A DNA stretch of 64,000 nt, from positions 37,897,992 through 37,961,991 of the forward strand of contig OZ020620.1 in NCBI GenBank assembly GCA_963971575.1, given 5' to 3'. The notes beneath the pieces were generated by a model. That model did no database searches. It was not told where the DNA came from and saw nothing but the letters and a program-made list of their open reading frames with translations. This DNA comes from Liopterus haemorrhoidalis. Taxonomy: Eukaryota; Arthropoda; Insecta; Coleoptera; Dytiscidae. The position numbers and the translations under genes were made by a program. Below, one piece after another: positions 22,600-34,162 of this stretch; position 1 is the first letter of the stretch; every line of letters starts with the position of its first letter.

Positions 22600-23200
22600 G
22601 GAAAAAATGTCCTTTTCAAGTACAGAAAAATATATGCACAAGTCAGTAGACTTTGAGTATTGGGTGAAACGTTATAAAATTAATAAAAATGTTGACGGTT
22701 TACCTAATCGTGGATTAAAACAGTGGCCACTAAAAAACAAGATAAAGTGATTTTGAAAGTTTTTAAAAATAATCTTTAGTTAAATATCAGGCAATTTTGT
22801 TAAAAAAGAACATTAAGACCCTGAGAAGTCGTTTAATTGAAAATGGTATTAAATTCAGGAACACCAAACAAAAACCATTGTTATCGGTGAAACATGTCGA
22901 AAAACGACTCGCTTTGGCCAAGGAAAATTTAGATTGCGATTGGAGTGATGTGGTTTTCTCTGATGACTAATGCAAATCCTATTAAAAATGTTTAGGGGAA
23001 CATGAAATATAAGCTTCGAACAAAAAACGTTCAAAATTTGGATCAGCTAACTCGTCAAATACGGCAGATATGGAGATCACTGCCAAAGTATGCCGAAAAG
23101 CTGGTAGAAAGTGTTTCGAAAAGATGCCAAGCAATAATTGATAATAATGGAGATTGGACCAATTATTAGGTAGTAGCGTAATAATATTTACAGTAACTTT
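22600..23200 (+). pseudogene. Tc1-type transposase relic
   Basis: In order: YWVKRYKINKNVDGLPNRG (second DNA-binding helix region, about 22655-22725), then KKQDKVILKVFKNN, TLRSRLIENGIKF, KPLLSVKHVEKRLALAKENL and WSDVVFSDD (first catalytic aspartate, about 22965), then QLTRQIRQIWRSLPKYAEKL, VESVSKRCQAIIDNNGDW and a stop near 23169. The last block is the classic Tc1 C-terminus. The segment with the other two catalytic residues is deleted, and stops are present. Confidence 0.8.
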
Positions 23201-23810
23201 TTAAATTATTTTTAGTTTTTCCTTTTCTCTCTTATAGTTCGCCAAAATTCAACAAGGACGTCTTATTATACAGACTGTACGTAGGTGCGCTGCAAGATTG
23301 GAATTTAGTTTTCTCTTTGAGTGATCTTTTATGTTTTGCAGTTCTAATGTTGAGGCTGTTTAAATTTGTCATTTTATACCAGATGTGTCAATGAAACTAT
23401 AAATACTAAATAGTAGTAACAAACTTAATAGTTATCGCAAATTACAGTAATAAGCTGGAACCAGTTTGCTGTAATATCTCTCGCTACATCAGAAGCTATG
23501 AATGAAATTTAATACATTGGGTTTTGTTAATCGCATTTTGCCGTAAATATGTTAATTGAGTGACCTGTGGCAGTCAGAGCTCGTGAGCATTCCATTCATA
23601 ACAGATATAAATACTGTACCTCAGTGACCGGTAGCGTGTTCATTCATTCAGTGAGGCCATTAATGTGGTGAAAGTTTGTTTAATCCACCATGAATGTAAT
23701 TATATCATAACATTGAACACTACGAATACAGATATATATACAAGCGAATATTTTATGGCTGTCGTTGTCTCTCTTCGCCAGGCGCCTCTATCTCTTCAGC
23801 TGCCTTTTTT
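23201..23810. other. No recognised feature
   Basis: AT-rich spacer between the Tc1 relic and the SINE. Confidence 0.4.
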
Positions 23811-23811
23811 C

Positions 23812-23955
23812 ACGTTTATGGCGTTTGTTAGTAAGACAATTAACCAGGAAAATTCTTATTTTTCATACTGAAAATTCCATGCTTGAACAAGATTCGAACC
23901 CGACACCTTAACAACTCAGGGCACGTGTGTTACTACTGCGCTATGCCGGTCGCCT
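23812..23955 (-). mobile_element. tRNA-derived SINE, older copy
   Basis: Read on the minus strand it begins GCGACCGGCATAGCGCAGTAG, contains an A box (TAGCGCAGTAG, one base off consensus) and a B box (GGTTCGAATCT), then the tail block TAAGAATTTTCCTGGTTAATT. The same order is found in the clean copy at 43123-43262. The copy is diverged and I could not find a convincing target duplication. Confidence 0.8.
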
Positions 23956-24109
23956 TCTTGGAGATCTCTGTCTTCTAAGATCTTAGAGGATTATGAGGAA
24001 TATAATTCCATTCTATCGTGGCTAATAATGCGATTCTATTGGAGGTTACCAAGTAAATCTTGTTCTTTTGTCAACTATAGAATAGAATTCTTCGTAATCC
24101 CACCAGAGG

Positions 24110-24890
24110 TCTTCTGCAGTCCTTTGGTACCCAATTCCATATTTTTTTGACCATCGCGTATCCGAAATTTTTTGTTATCCAATCCAAGAGTCTCTTCTTT
24201 TCATTGGCGTCGATTATGTTTTCTTCGATACCTATTTTTGATCTAATCGCTTACTTACATGATTAAGCCTAGAGATATCGTAACTGCTGCTCCAGAAATC
24301 CATTTTACAACAGTTAGTCTTCCTTTATCCTTCTTATGTAGCTCCCAGACTTCCAATCCATACGTTCAGATGCTTTCTTCCATTGCTTCAAACACATCTG
24401 TCTTCCAGGACCTTAGAGGCTTACCAGATCTACTACGGCCTTCTGGCTCCCAATTCCACATTCTTTTGGGCCATCGCGTATTCTACATTCTATGTATGTA
24501 TATGTCCAAACCAAGAGTGTCTTCTTTTTAATAGCGTCGATTGTGACTTCATTTTGGCTCCAATTGCTTCATTATGTACGCGATTAAGCTTCGAGATACC
24601 ACAACTCCTTCTCCAGAAATCAATTTCTACAGCTCCAAGAGTTCCGATCGATACGTGCAGATGCTTTCTAATTTGGTCTTATAAATGGTTTTCTTGGATT
24701 ATGTGGTTACTTTATCATGCCAGAGGATAGGGTGAAGTTGTTTTATAACTCTTTTCCCCTGGTGTATTTTGCGGGTAATATCATCTTGGCTCTTTGCGGA
24801 AGTTGATGGGGTAATACCAAGGTATTTAAATTCGTAACATTTTTGTGCAGTCTCGTTCTTCAGAACTAGATCCCTTCCTTTTTATCCCCT
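24110..24890 (-). pseudogene. Endonuclease-RT (RTE-like) LINE C-terminal region, partly duplicated
   Basis: The minus strand from 24890 reads ETAQKCYEFKYLGITPSTS, DDITRKIHQGKRVIKQLHPI, LWHDKVTT, a stop, SKKTIYKT. This is the post-RT region of RTE-like endonuclease-RT proteins (pattern FKYLGV...RI..GRKAI..L..ILW...I). Towards 24110 the copy holds the later segment twice: blocks with GTGGAATTGGGAGCC-like sequence (WNWEPEGRSRSGK) occur near 24440-24480, and a diverged repeat is near 24120-24160. A second duplicated block lies at 24250-24370 and 24560-24680. Several stops make it a pseudogene. Confidence 0.65.
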
Positions 24891-25660
24891 TCTCCGATCA
24901 CAAGGTATTGTTTTCTGAAAATTAATAAGGACATCATCTTGTTATCGATAATTAATATCAACGGTCTAACGATATAAAAATAAAACCAGTAAGATTCATC
25001 TGTTTTCTCTGGATCTGATTAGTGGCTTCTTGATAAACACATCACGTTTAATGTACAGGTAGACAAGCAACCAATTACAAATGACAGACAGTTCCCAGAG
25101 TAAAAAACAGGGAAGGAATTGCAAAATGCACGAAGTTCCCATACAGCATGATGCAAAAACTGGCCCTCGTCACCGAAATATCCCAATCGCTTCAGGCATT
25201 TCACACAAAACGAGATAGTCAGGGTTTCTAAAACCGTGGTTCTACAAAGGCAATTACCTTTCGTAAAACAAACATTAATCTCATGATTATGTGTTTATAG
25301 ATCATATCTATACTTCCACGCGTGAAAGTTCTTATCATTCGACTCTATATTATATAATTCATCGAGGTGAAGAAAAGAGAGATTTCGAAGAACGAGTGAG
25401 TCTTGGACTATCGCGAATCATCGATGTTCAACGAATCTGTTTTAATAAAATTGAAAGCTTTTAGTATTGGGGGGTACAGATACGAGCTGCCTTAAGACAA
25501 TGCGAATTATAAGATATTTTGTCAGTACCCTGCCTTATGGATCTCAACTGACTTCCAGATTTTTGTAAAAGTTGAGTACTTTCCTAGGAGCTAAAAGTAA
25601 GATATCCACAGGTACCAGAGTTTCCCGTTCAAGATACATTAGCCTTTGGCAAGTAACAAT
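24891..25660. other. No recognised feature
   Basis: No frame or repeat that I can support. Confidence 0.4.
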
Positions 25661-25672
25661 CTGTCTCAACTT

Positions 25673-25960
25673 GTCCAAGACGACATATCGCACTCCTAGA
25701 ACAATAGTGTCACAACTCAAAAAAACCTTTTTTTGGAAAAATGAGAAAACAAAGTTGCTATTTTGTTATTGCTAGTAAATATAAAATCTATTGCTGTTTT
25801 CTACTCGACATATAGTTAAATGTTAGGCAGTGGTTTCTAACATGAATTACGTGATGGAAATTTGACGTTTTTCCCCACGCAGGTGACCCGAAACTGAAAA
25901 ATTTAATTTAATTTTGAGTTGTGTCACTGTTCTTCTAGGAGTGCGATATATCGTCTTGAC
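25673..25960. repeat. Inverted repeat, about 50-bp arms
   Basis: Arms at 25673-25721 and 25911-25960 share TATCGCACTCCTAGAA in opposite orientation, with about 190 bp between. The right arm belongs to the RNase H-bearing LINE relic that follows, so the left arm is probably an inverted piece of the same family. Confidence 0.7.
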
Positions 25961-26480
25961 TTTACCAATCTTTTTAAGGTGGTATTTGGGGGCAGTGTCC
26001 TGTCAGGAGACCCGTAATTTACCTCAAGTCCTATTTGTTAAGCTGGAACAGTTCCTTGGCTCTAGATCCTTAAGGTTAAATAAATTTCTTGGCATGCTTT
26101 AAGTCTAAGAGGCGATGCTAGATTGAAGAGCTTTGTTTCTGTGCTCAATTTCTGTTTGCCTTTCCAGTATGGTTGCATGACAATCCACAGAAATGCTCCG
26201 GGCTAATAAAATGTGAGCCTGACCCTTTTTTAGCAAGGAGATCAGCTTCTTCATTTCCTTTGCTTCCCTCATGCCCTGTCACCCAAACCAGATATAATTC
26301 CTTAGTTTAAACCAATTTTTTGAGAGTAGATAGCCATTCCCAAGCCAATAACAGTCCCAAGCCATTTTAGACCGCAAAAATATGGAGATCTGTTTTGTGA
26401 TTTCTTCGGTCTCATATTTGGTTTCAACAAATTTCAGATAATTATAAGACGATATGCGCAAAAAATAAATTTTTGTCTTT
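25930..26480 (-). pseudogene. LINE RNase H domain and C-terminus relic
   Basis: The minus strand reads TKELYLVWVTGHEGSKGNEE, ADLLAKKGSGSHFISPEHF, the typical end of an RNase H domain in I/R1/LOA-type LINEs (W+PGH.G..GNE.AD.LAK.G). Further on comes LDLKHAKKFI and ITGLLTGHCP, matching the GLRQAK.F and VTGLLTGHC blocks that follow in those proteins. Stops and frameshifts occur (for example a TAA just before TKELY). Confidence 0.75.
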
Positions 26481-28230
26481 CTGTTCGGAGAGACAGTCCC
26501 ACAAACAACTGGACTTTCATTCTAACGATGTGTCGGGGTTAAAACTATTCGTCAAAAACCACAGAAGAACGGAAACAAGAACTTTGGACAGTTAAAACAT
26601 ACGTGTCCGTACAATTCAAATGTATCTATTTTTTTTTTGTCATTTTGGTTGACAGTCTATGTGTCTGCTCCGTAGAAGAATATGAAGAAAACTAGTGTAT
26701 TGATCAGAATGATATTGATTGATAAATATAATAAGTAATACTCATTTTATACATTGTAAAATTGTTTGAGATGCTCTTGTGTAAGGTTGTTGGTGCGAAA
26801 GAGAAGCAGCTAGTTGCTGGTGTTACGGTTCTCCGAGGCTGAGGGCCGAGAGGACAGGTTATCGGGTACCGGGTACCGGGCACCCCCCATGTAAGGCGCT
26901 GGCATGCCGCCTGATTGACAGCCGATGCCGTTTTATCAAACGGACGATAGTTTCTTGAACTCTGCCTTTGCTTTTCAAATCAAATGTTTTACAAACCAAG
27001 ATTATTAATACAAATTAATACTACTAGTATATTGTGGCCCCCTTTTAGATTCCATAATTCTCTAGAAGTCGCGAAACTATTATATTACATTTGAAAAAAA
27101 TAGTATTTCTTTTAAAGCCAAGTTTTATATTTCAGTTATTTTTAGGGTATCAAAGAACTCAAAGTTCATGTTATTTCTAGTATTTCAACTATAATTTGGC
27201 CAAATTAAAATTACTGAGCTATTTTATTAGTACGTGGCATTAGTCATTTAATTAGAAGGTCGGTGAAGATGCAGCTAACGATACGGTTAACATGTGTTTT
27301 CACTTTCCACGAAGTATTTTCGTGAAAGGGGCGTTCGTTTTAACACTAAATCAGCTTTTAACACACGGTGGTTGCTCCTAAAAAAATATATTACAACTAA
27401 CTATGCAGCGGTGTGTGAGTTATGCATTATTTTAAAATTAACGAACCGTTTAGAATTGTGTTCATTATGAAATTTGTGGGTCTCAGAAAGTTTTAAGTGA
27501 CATACAAGCATTTTTTAACGGTTAAGAGAAAAATATTTTAGTAAAAAATAGAAATTAAATTGTAGTAGATGCAAGCAAGATTATTACTAGATCACATAGG
27601 GCTAAAATAGTATACATTTTTACATTTTTCTGTTAATAATAAGGGAGATATAAAAAACAGATATAGCCTCCAAACAAACCCCAAATATATCAAAATATTT
27701 GCAAATCGCTTACAACCTCTTTGAAATCTTTGTTTTTAATCTTATTGATGTTAATTTCCTACAAGCAGTAATTCACAATTTCTAATTTGAATTCAATAAA
27801 AATTCGTATCAAATATGTAAACAAGTTGTAATACAATAGGACAGGACAATGTAGTGAGATGTTAACTACAATCGTAGCTGTTTAAGCAACATTGGCAAAA
27901 CTATAAAAGCAGATCACGTACCGACCAACGTATTGCATATGTAATAGCGACACAACATCACAATCTGTATAGATTACATGGCCAATAGACACACGGACAG
28001 ACAAGCGTTCCAATTGAACTTATAAAGATGCCACGTGGATATCACTGGGTAGAGCATAATTAGGGAAATTACAGAATACCACTGAGAAAAAGAGATTCAG
28101 AAGAAGTTGTAGAATGACGACTACTCCTTAGAAAATCTCCAGAGTATTTAATCTGTGCCTTTTGTTCTTTTAAAACCCAGGTTTCTGAACATATGTAGCA
28201 ATAGGTTCTACAAATGTTTTATATTTGCAT
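26481..28230. other. No recognised feature
   Basis: About 1.75 kb of mostly AT-rich DNA. A short direct repeat GGGTACCGGGTACCGGG lies near 26865-26880. No coding similarity seen. Confidence 0.45.
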
Positions 28231-28234
28231 ATTA

Positions 28235-28665
28235 TCGCACAGCCAAAGAAGCCGCCAGCAAGGATCCAATAATTCGATCGTACAAGATTATGGCATAAAA
28301 AATGAAATAAAACGTAAAATCCGAGAACAAGTAGACAACATGCACAACTTAATAAACTAAGAACAATAAAATCCGACACGAAAAAATTGCCATTCTCGGG
28401 AACAAGAAGAGAACAAACTTCCACTACCAGGCTAAGAATTGGACACAAGATTTACACACAACTACAAAATTAATAAAGAAGATCCCCCATTGTGTAATGA
28501 CTGCAATTATTACAGTTCAACACCTTATTACAGAATGCACCAAATATAACAAAATAAGACAAACACACCATATACCTGACACTCTACAAGAAGTACTTAA
28601 TGACAATAACAAAACAATCCTACATAAATTTCTAACAGACACAAAACAATACAGACAAATATAGA
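28235..28665 (+). pseudogene. I/Jockey-like LINE ORF2 C-terminus
   Basis: The plus strand reads TAKEAASKDPIIRSYKIMA (end of an RNase H-like domain), then LRTIKSDTKKLPFSGTRREQ, TSTTRLRIGHKIYTQLQN, a frameshift, PPLCNDC, and VQHLITECTKYNKIRQTHHI, PDTLQEVLNDNNKTILHKFL, then a stop near 28664. The RLRIGH...PP.C..C......H...EC block is the standard C-terminal signature of insect I/R1/Jockey elements, with a CCHC-type knuckle split here by the frameshift. Confidence 0.75.
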
Positions 28666-30239
28666 CTCCACATAAATAATAGCCATATAATGTAATTTAA
28701 TTAACATTATTTTTTTAAAATACAATTCCGGGTACTAATAAACCAAAATGATGTACCATAACATTATCTAAAAAAAACTTTGACTGTTGTTCTCTTTTAG
28801 CACGCAGCTTTGTAAATAATAACTAGAAACAAATTCTCCAATTGATTTATAGAATTTAATATTTAAATAAGTAAACCATTTTTTCTTGGTAATTTGTTTA
28901 TTATAGGTTTACCGTTCATAGGTGCCATAGACCTAGGCTGCCACCTTTTCGGGTTTGACACTAAGTGTTCGAGGTTTGAAGGCTTTTGTCCGAGTTCTGG
29001 ATTTGATCATTACATTTCCAAGTCGCGCGAAAAGTGAAACATTTATTTTGTTTTTATAAAACACTGTTCATTACTGGGACCCTGTTTTTCTTTTTCTTCT
29101 TGTTTTTTGCTCATGCCTTGGTTGCTTTTAATCTTGCTACATCACTATCAACTTCATTTGGTCTCCGGTCAGAGTGATTAATATTAAATTGTTAATTTCA
29201 CCACTTCATTTCTCCACTAATCGTCCTCTTCTATTTTTTCTTGGAGACCATTTGAAAATTGGCTTTAGCCACATTTCTTCTTTCATCATTTCAATATGCC
29301 CGTATCATCTTAAACAGATTCCCTGATATATCTCCTTTACTTACTAAATACCTACAAAACCATGAAAAATGTAAAACAGTTTAGATCAATTTTTATTTTC
29401 ACTTATTGATGCATGTACTGCACTGCAATCATCATATAGAGGCAAAACTGACAAAAATGATGCACTTACAACTAAAATAAACTCTATAGACCTCATTTTA
29501 ACAAAAATAATAAACTTATTAATCTCGCTTAAAATATAAAAACTGTAAAGAAGAATATTATTTAATGAGTTAGGTAAAGAAGGCTGCTTTGGCGAGTTAA
29601 CGTAATTCAAGTTGTTGTAATTCGAGGTATTCTTGCATCTTACAGATAATAGTGATTGCTTTACTTCCTAGATCATACAATTACACTTTTCTTGTTCAAC
29701 ATCCAAGCAAACGAAGCTGTATATAAAGTGGGCAGTTTTACCGTTCCATATCACCTCACTAGCTCACCATACAACTTTTGCAATTGCAATTCAATCACTA
29801 CCAGGCACAAAGATAAAAACCACGTATTCTACACATTTCAATATCCAGCACACATGTTGTTATTAAAGTGGTTTTTAAGTAATTTGTGCGGGAAACAAGC
29901 CAGCCTAATTGTTCTTAACATTGGTTGGACCTTCAATAAACTGTCTGTAAAAATCCGTGTAAATGTTTTAGTGAGCAATTATGATAGGATTTAATAAAGA
30001 GCAGATGACCGGAAATTACTGAGAGCAAGGTGAACGGAAGTCCAGACATCAGGGCTCCTCATTGACTTCATATGAGCAGATTCAAAGATATATAGGTCAG
30101 TTTTAATTAAAAGAAAACTGGCATCCTTAGAATATTTTGTTCATATTATTATTCTTTCTTTATTCCCTAGGCCTTGCGGCGTTCAGGATATTAAGCATTA
30201 CAAATAGAAAAATTTAAATTAAATAACGTACAATAAAAT
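28666..30239. other. No recognised feature
   Basis: Two frames of 74 and 112 codons (29386-29610 minus, 29656-29994 plus) have no recognisable motif. The rest is AT-rich. Confidence 0.4.
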
Positions 30240-31330
30240 ATTTCATAATTTACAATATTTTCATCTCATTTCTTTCTCCAGTGTCCCTCTCTTTCTTCCT
30301 ATTTTCATTCCGATTTCCCTCTCCCATCCCAGTTTTCTTACCCATCTTTCTCCCTTGCCTTTCTCAATCATCAGTTCCTTTATCTCTTCCTCCCAGGCTG
30401 CCATCTCCTTGCAACTCTTAGCTAAATGCTCCAAGGTTTCCTCATCTTCCTTGCACATTCTGCAGAGCTTACAGTATGGATAAATAAAATACCATACAAT
30501 ATGGATAATTTTACATTCCTTAATCTCATTTCTTTGTTCCTCCTCCAGTAGGGGAGCACTGGAGGAGGAACAAAGAATTCTTTCTTCCTATTCTCATTCT
30601 GGCTTCCCTCTTCGATTTCCTTCCTTCTTGCCTCCAGTTCTCTCACCCATCTTTCTCTCTTCTCTTCTTCCCAGACTGCCATCGACATGCATTTCTTCGC
30701 TATATGCTCCAAGGTTTCCTCTTCTTCCTTGCACATTCTACATAGCCTGTCCTCTGGTTTTGCCCAGTACCTTTTGTTCCTCTCGTTGCCGCATCTCTGC
30801 TATCCTCCTGACTCTACCCCCTGATCTTCCTCTTTTCCTCTTCAAGCATCTCGGTATTCCGACCAATCTTTTCACTTTATATCTTTTCACACTCCGCGAT
30901 TTGTCTATTCTGTCTGTTTGTTCCTGTTCCTGTACCTCCTTATCGCTCCTTCTCTATTCTTCTACTATATTTGTTCCTCGGTTTCTCTTTCTCTCTGCTT
31001 CTCTTATGGACATTCCACACCTCCAAAATTACTCTTTTCTTGTCTTTCCCCATGCTGACAATTTGCCTTTTTGTTCTTCCTTCATTCATTCTTCCCAGCA
31101 GAAGCGGGGGGGCCCCGACCTCTAAAGGGCCCCGCAAAAACCTAATTTTATATTTTTTTCTAATTGAGGGGCCCAATATTCTTACTGCGCCCGGGGCCTT
31201 AACTGACCTAAATCCGCCACTGCTTCCCAGCATTCCCTTATTATTTTCCTATTCTCTTCCCTTCTGACTTTCTCCTCATATTTCACTGCCCTCTTCATTT
31301 CCTCTCTCACAATCCTGGTGTTGTTCTGTC
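30240..31330 (-). pseudogene. LINE ORF2 C-terminus with duplicated zinc-knuckle end, split by a MITE
   Basis: The minus strand, pyrimidine-rich on the plus strand, encodes a highly charged LINE tail (VILEVWNVHKRSREKEKPRN) and then MCKEEEETLEHIAKKCMSMA (30736-30660), a CCHC-type knuckle. A second copy of the same end, MCKEDEETLEHLAKSCKEMA, follows at 30458-30261 with EKEMR and stop. The 3' end is therefore duplicated in tandem. At 30533-30576 the junction region forms a hairpin with arms CTTTGTTCCTCCTCCAGT. A 124-bp MITE interrupts the upstream part. The same family appears on the plus strand at 43320-43975. Confidence 0.75.
31091..31230. mobile_element. hAT-type MITE (124 bp) with 8-bp TSD
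   Basis: The element 31099-31222 ends in CCGCCACTG on the right and a decayed CAGAAGCGGGGG on the left. The flanking 8 bp CTTCCCAG are identical (31091-31098 and 31223-31230). The related LINE copy near 43565-43590 shows the uninterrupted sequence. Confidence 0.8.
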
Positions 31331-33002
31331 TTAATATAACCTATGGATCATCCGACTAAAACAAATTTGTAATCCATTAGAAACTATTTGCAATAGTAGG
31401 AACAAGTCATAAGCTACTTTAGTCTTTGCACATCTATAATAAGAAAATGGCTCCTGAGTTTTGAACTTCGAGTCCAAAGGAAATCATTATTCTTGGAGAA
31501 GAATAGTGGCAAGAAAGCATCAAAATTAATCTAAGAAGGAACATCTAATACCGAAATTGTAACTATAGTTCAGTTTAGTTCAACTTCAGTAGGACCCATC
31601 TTTGGGTCGTGTTCTATGGAGAAATATTGTTCTATAGGCCTCCAGCGAACTTGTTGGGAACCATGCCTGATAAAATCTAAAAGATGATTATGATTGATGG
31701 AGATTGATGGTGAAAATCGTGAAATTCTTTGAATTTTGCAAAAATGTTGTTATCCGCCTACACATATATATATATGCATAAACTCTCCAGTATTATTTTA
31801 ACCATGATTTCATAAATACATTCGCTGTTTATGGTAAATTCTAACGTGGACAGAATCGTGTTAGTTGTTACGTATGAATATTGAGTACAGTCTATGTAAG
31901 GTATGTGTGTTGATAGGAGTACAAGGCACGTTTAACACTCCTCTTTAATAATAATTTGAAAGTAATAAAAGAACGCGCTGTGGCGAACCCAGACTCTTGA
32001 TATGGCGCGTTTTCGATAAAAAACTGGTTCGTTTTTGTATGCATTGAAATTAACTTGTAAATATATATTAGGAAAATGCTAAAACTAAAAACCAGGCTAC
32101 TGAATTGATTTGAAATTAAATGAATCAGAATATAAATTTCTGTAGTTGATTTAGATTAAATAATCTTGCGAATACTAATGCCTCTGTGGTAAATTGTGAA
32201 TTATTATAGAAAGTAAGATGTTGAGAACATTATAAAACAAAGTTCTTGAGTTCATATGTGTGATACAAAAAGATCTGATGGTTCGTAAAAATTATTTCTT
32301 CGGTTAAATAAATTTGGACGTTTTTCCTTTAGTTTCTGATTTAGTCTTTCTAATTGTTGAGACTATATTATTGTTATACATCAGTCTGTAGCACATCCGA
32401 AGTAGCTTTGGTCCACATTAGCTTGGATAATCAGGGTTCTACTCCATTGGTAAATTCTTATTATATAATTTTACACAATCAATATTTTTCCCGGTGCATC
32501 ACATAGTATCTCGTGGCAATCAATTGATTAATAGGAGCTTTAAACATTACCCTAATGCAACCTTTAATTAGCGATATTCATCATTAATTTGAACTTCGGA
32601 AGTTTGTTTAACATGTCGTACCAACAGCACCATTGCTAACATTACCTAATCAGTTCGATCTTTGGACTATCAACTGATCGACAGTGTAATGAGTGTGTAA
32701 CATCCTGGTGAGGTAAACGTGTTACAGATAGAGTAGCCATCTTGAATCTACTAACTCCAGAAGCTGAGATAATGACAGTGCTAGAGGTTGAGCAACGGTC
32801 CACGTCCGGTGTTCACGGCGAGAGTTGAAATCTTTTATTCAGCTTCATTTAGCGCCAAGAATCTAACAAACTGTAAGAATAAACTTTAACTGGTATATCA
32901 ATGCAAAGCTGATTCATTTTAAACAGAATTTTTCGCGTAATTTTTTATAATGATGAAAATAATAATGGCAACTTTCTTCAAAAATGTACCTATTTAAAAA
33001 AA
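31331..33002. other. No recognised feature
   Basis: AT-rich DNA with no supported coding or repeat signal. Confidence 0.45.
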
Positions 33003-33645
33003 AAATCAGCTGTGGCCACCACAGGACCGGCCGCCATCGTAAAGTACTTATATAAAATACATTCTAGCAGCAGAGTAGAAATAACTTGTCCTAATATTTT
33101 CTAACAGAGATATTATTTATCATGACCATGGAAACGTTACATATAAGTATGAAAAAATTTCGAAAAATTTTACAGAAATTATTCGACATTTTTCGTTTTA
33201 TCAAAAAACGTCTCAAATAAAAGTTATTAGTTATTGCTTTTATAGCAACTTTTGTTCAATAATTTTTTTCGAAATATTTTTCTGTTATGAAATATTCACA
33301 AAAATCTTAAAATCGACACGAGTAAACTCCCATTTTTAGTCAATCGATTTTTACCAAAAGTTGATCAACTCGTGCCATTGATGGCAGAAGCTTAAATATG
33401 AAGTTTCATAAAAATCCTTCCAGCCGAATTTGCTCTGCACGTGTACACAGACAGACGGACGGACAGACGGGCAGAAGGACAGACAGACAGACGCACAGAC
33501 AGACCGATAGACATCATGCTAAAAATAGTCAAAACGTTATGTAGGGACCTCAATTCGTGGAGATCCATCGAAATCTCGAAATGTCAAAATCGGTATGATC
33601 ACAATACCTCCCTTATATAAGTTGATGGTCGGTAAAAATTATGGA
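33003..33645 (+). repeat. Dispersed repeat R1, uninterrupted copy
   Basis: Begins ATCAGCTGTGGCCACCACAG after an A run, and contains CATGGAAACGTTACATATAA, GTTGATCAACTCGTGCC and a GACA/GACG-rich array (33448-33512). It ends near ATACCTCCCTTATATAAG followed by GGTCGGTAAAAA. A second copy at 53237-54775 carries two MITEs. R2 (51.8-53.2 kb) shares the first half but has a different tail. The A-rich end suggests retroposition, but the class is unknown. Confidence 0.75.
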
Positions 33646-33786
33646 AATTATATTTTGTAATTATACATAAAAACTTATGGACAAGCAAATTATTTTGAAC
33701 TCTAAAATAATGGATTTCTTTCCAGTTTCTTTGATAATATTTTTTGTGTTGTTGAAAAAACAAATATTTTTTATAAATTTATTGTG

Positions 33787-34162
33787 TGCCCAGCAAACAT
33801 TCAACTAACGGCCGAATGCCGGCTAACTGCTTTTATGCTGGTAAATTACTGGCACCAAAAGTAAGTGCAACGCCAGTATTAATAATGTACTTCACATTTG
33901 TATTTCGCATTCCGCCTATACGAAGTACTTTACCAGCATTTTATAAGCACTCTTCTTCACTCATACTTTTTACTTAAAACCATCAGAAATAAATCTTGCA
34001 ACTAATGCGATTATTTTGCACTTTACCGTTGCTGGGCCGGCAACTGATACATCAATGGGCCAGTAACGGCCACGGGGACACCGGGGTACTGGCCCATTAA
34101 TTTCAATGCCGGGGAGTATGTGCTTTACCAGTACTGGCCCGTATAAAAATGTTTGCTGGGTG
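33787..34162. mobile_element. CCCAG-ended TIR element, short copy (372 bp)
   Basis: The element 33789-34160 has the same ends CCCAGCAAACATT and AATGTTTGCTGGG as the 1685-bp copy at 7059-8743, flanked by TG on both sides (33787-33788, 34161-34162). Terminal and subterminal sequence matches the long copy, but most of its interior is missing, including the long hairpin and the GC minisatellite expansion. It is therefore a deletion derivative or the ancestral short form. Confidence 0.85.

Noticed and set aside
29386..29994. Two frames of 74 and 112 codons on opposite strands
   Set aside because: No motif, biased composition of AT-rich DNA, no neighbouring exons.
30628..31267. Plus-strand frames of 165 and 98 codons rich in Leu, Ser and Pro
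   Set aside because: Same effect: pyrimidine-rich complement of a charged LINE C-terminus, partly crossing a MITE.
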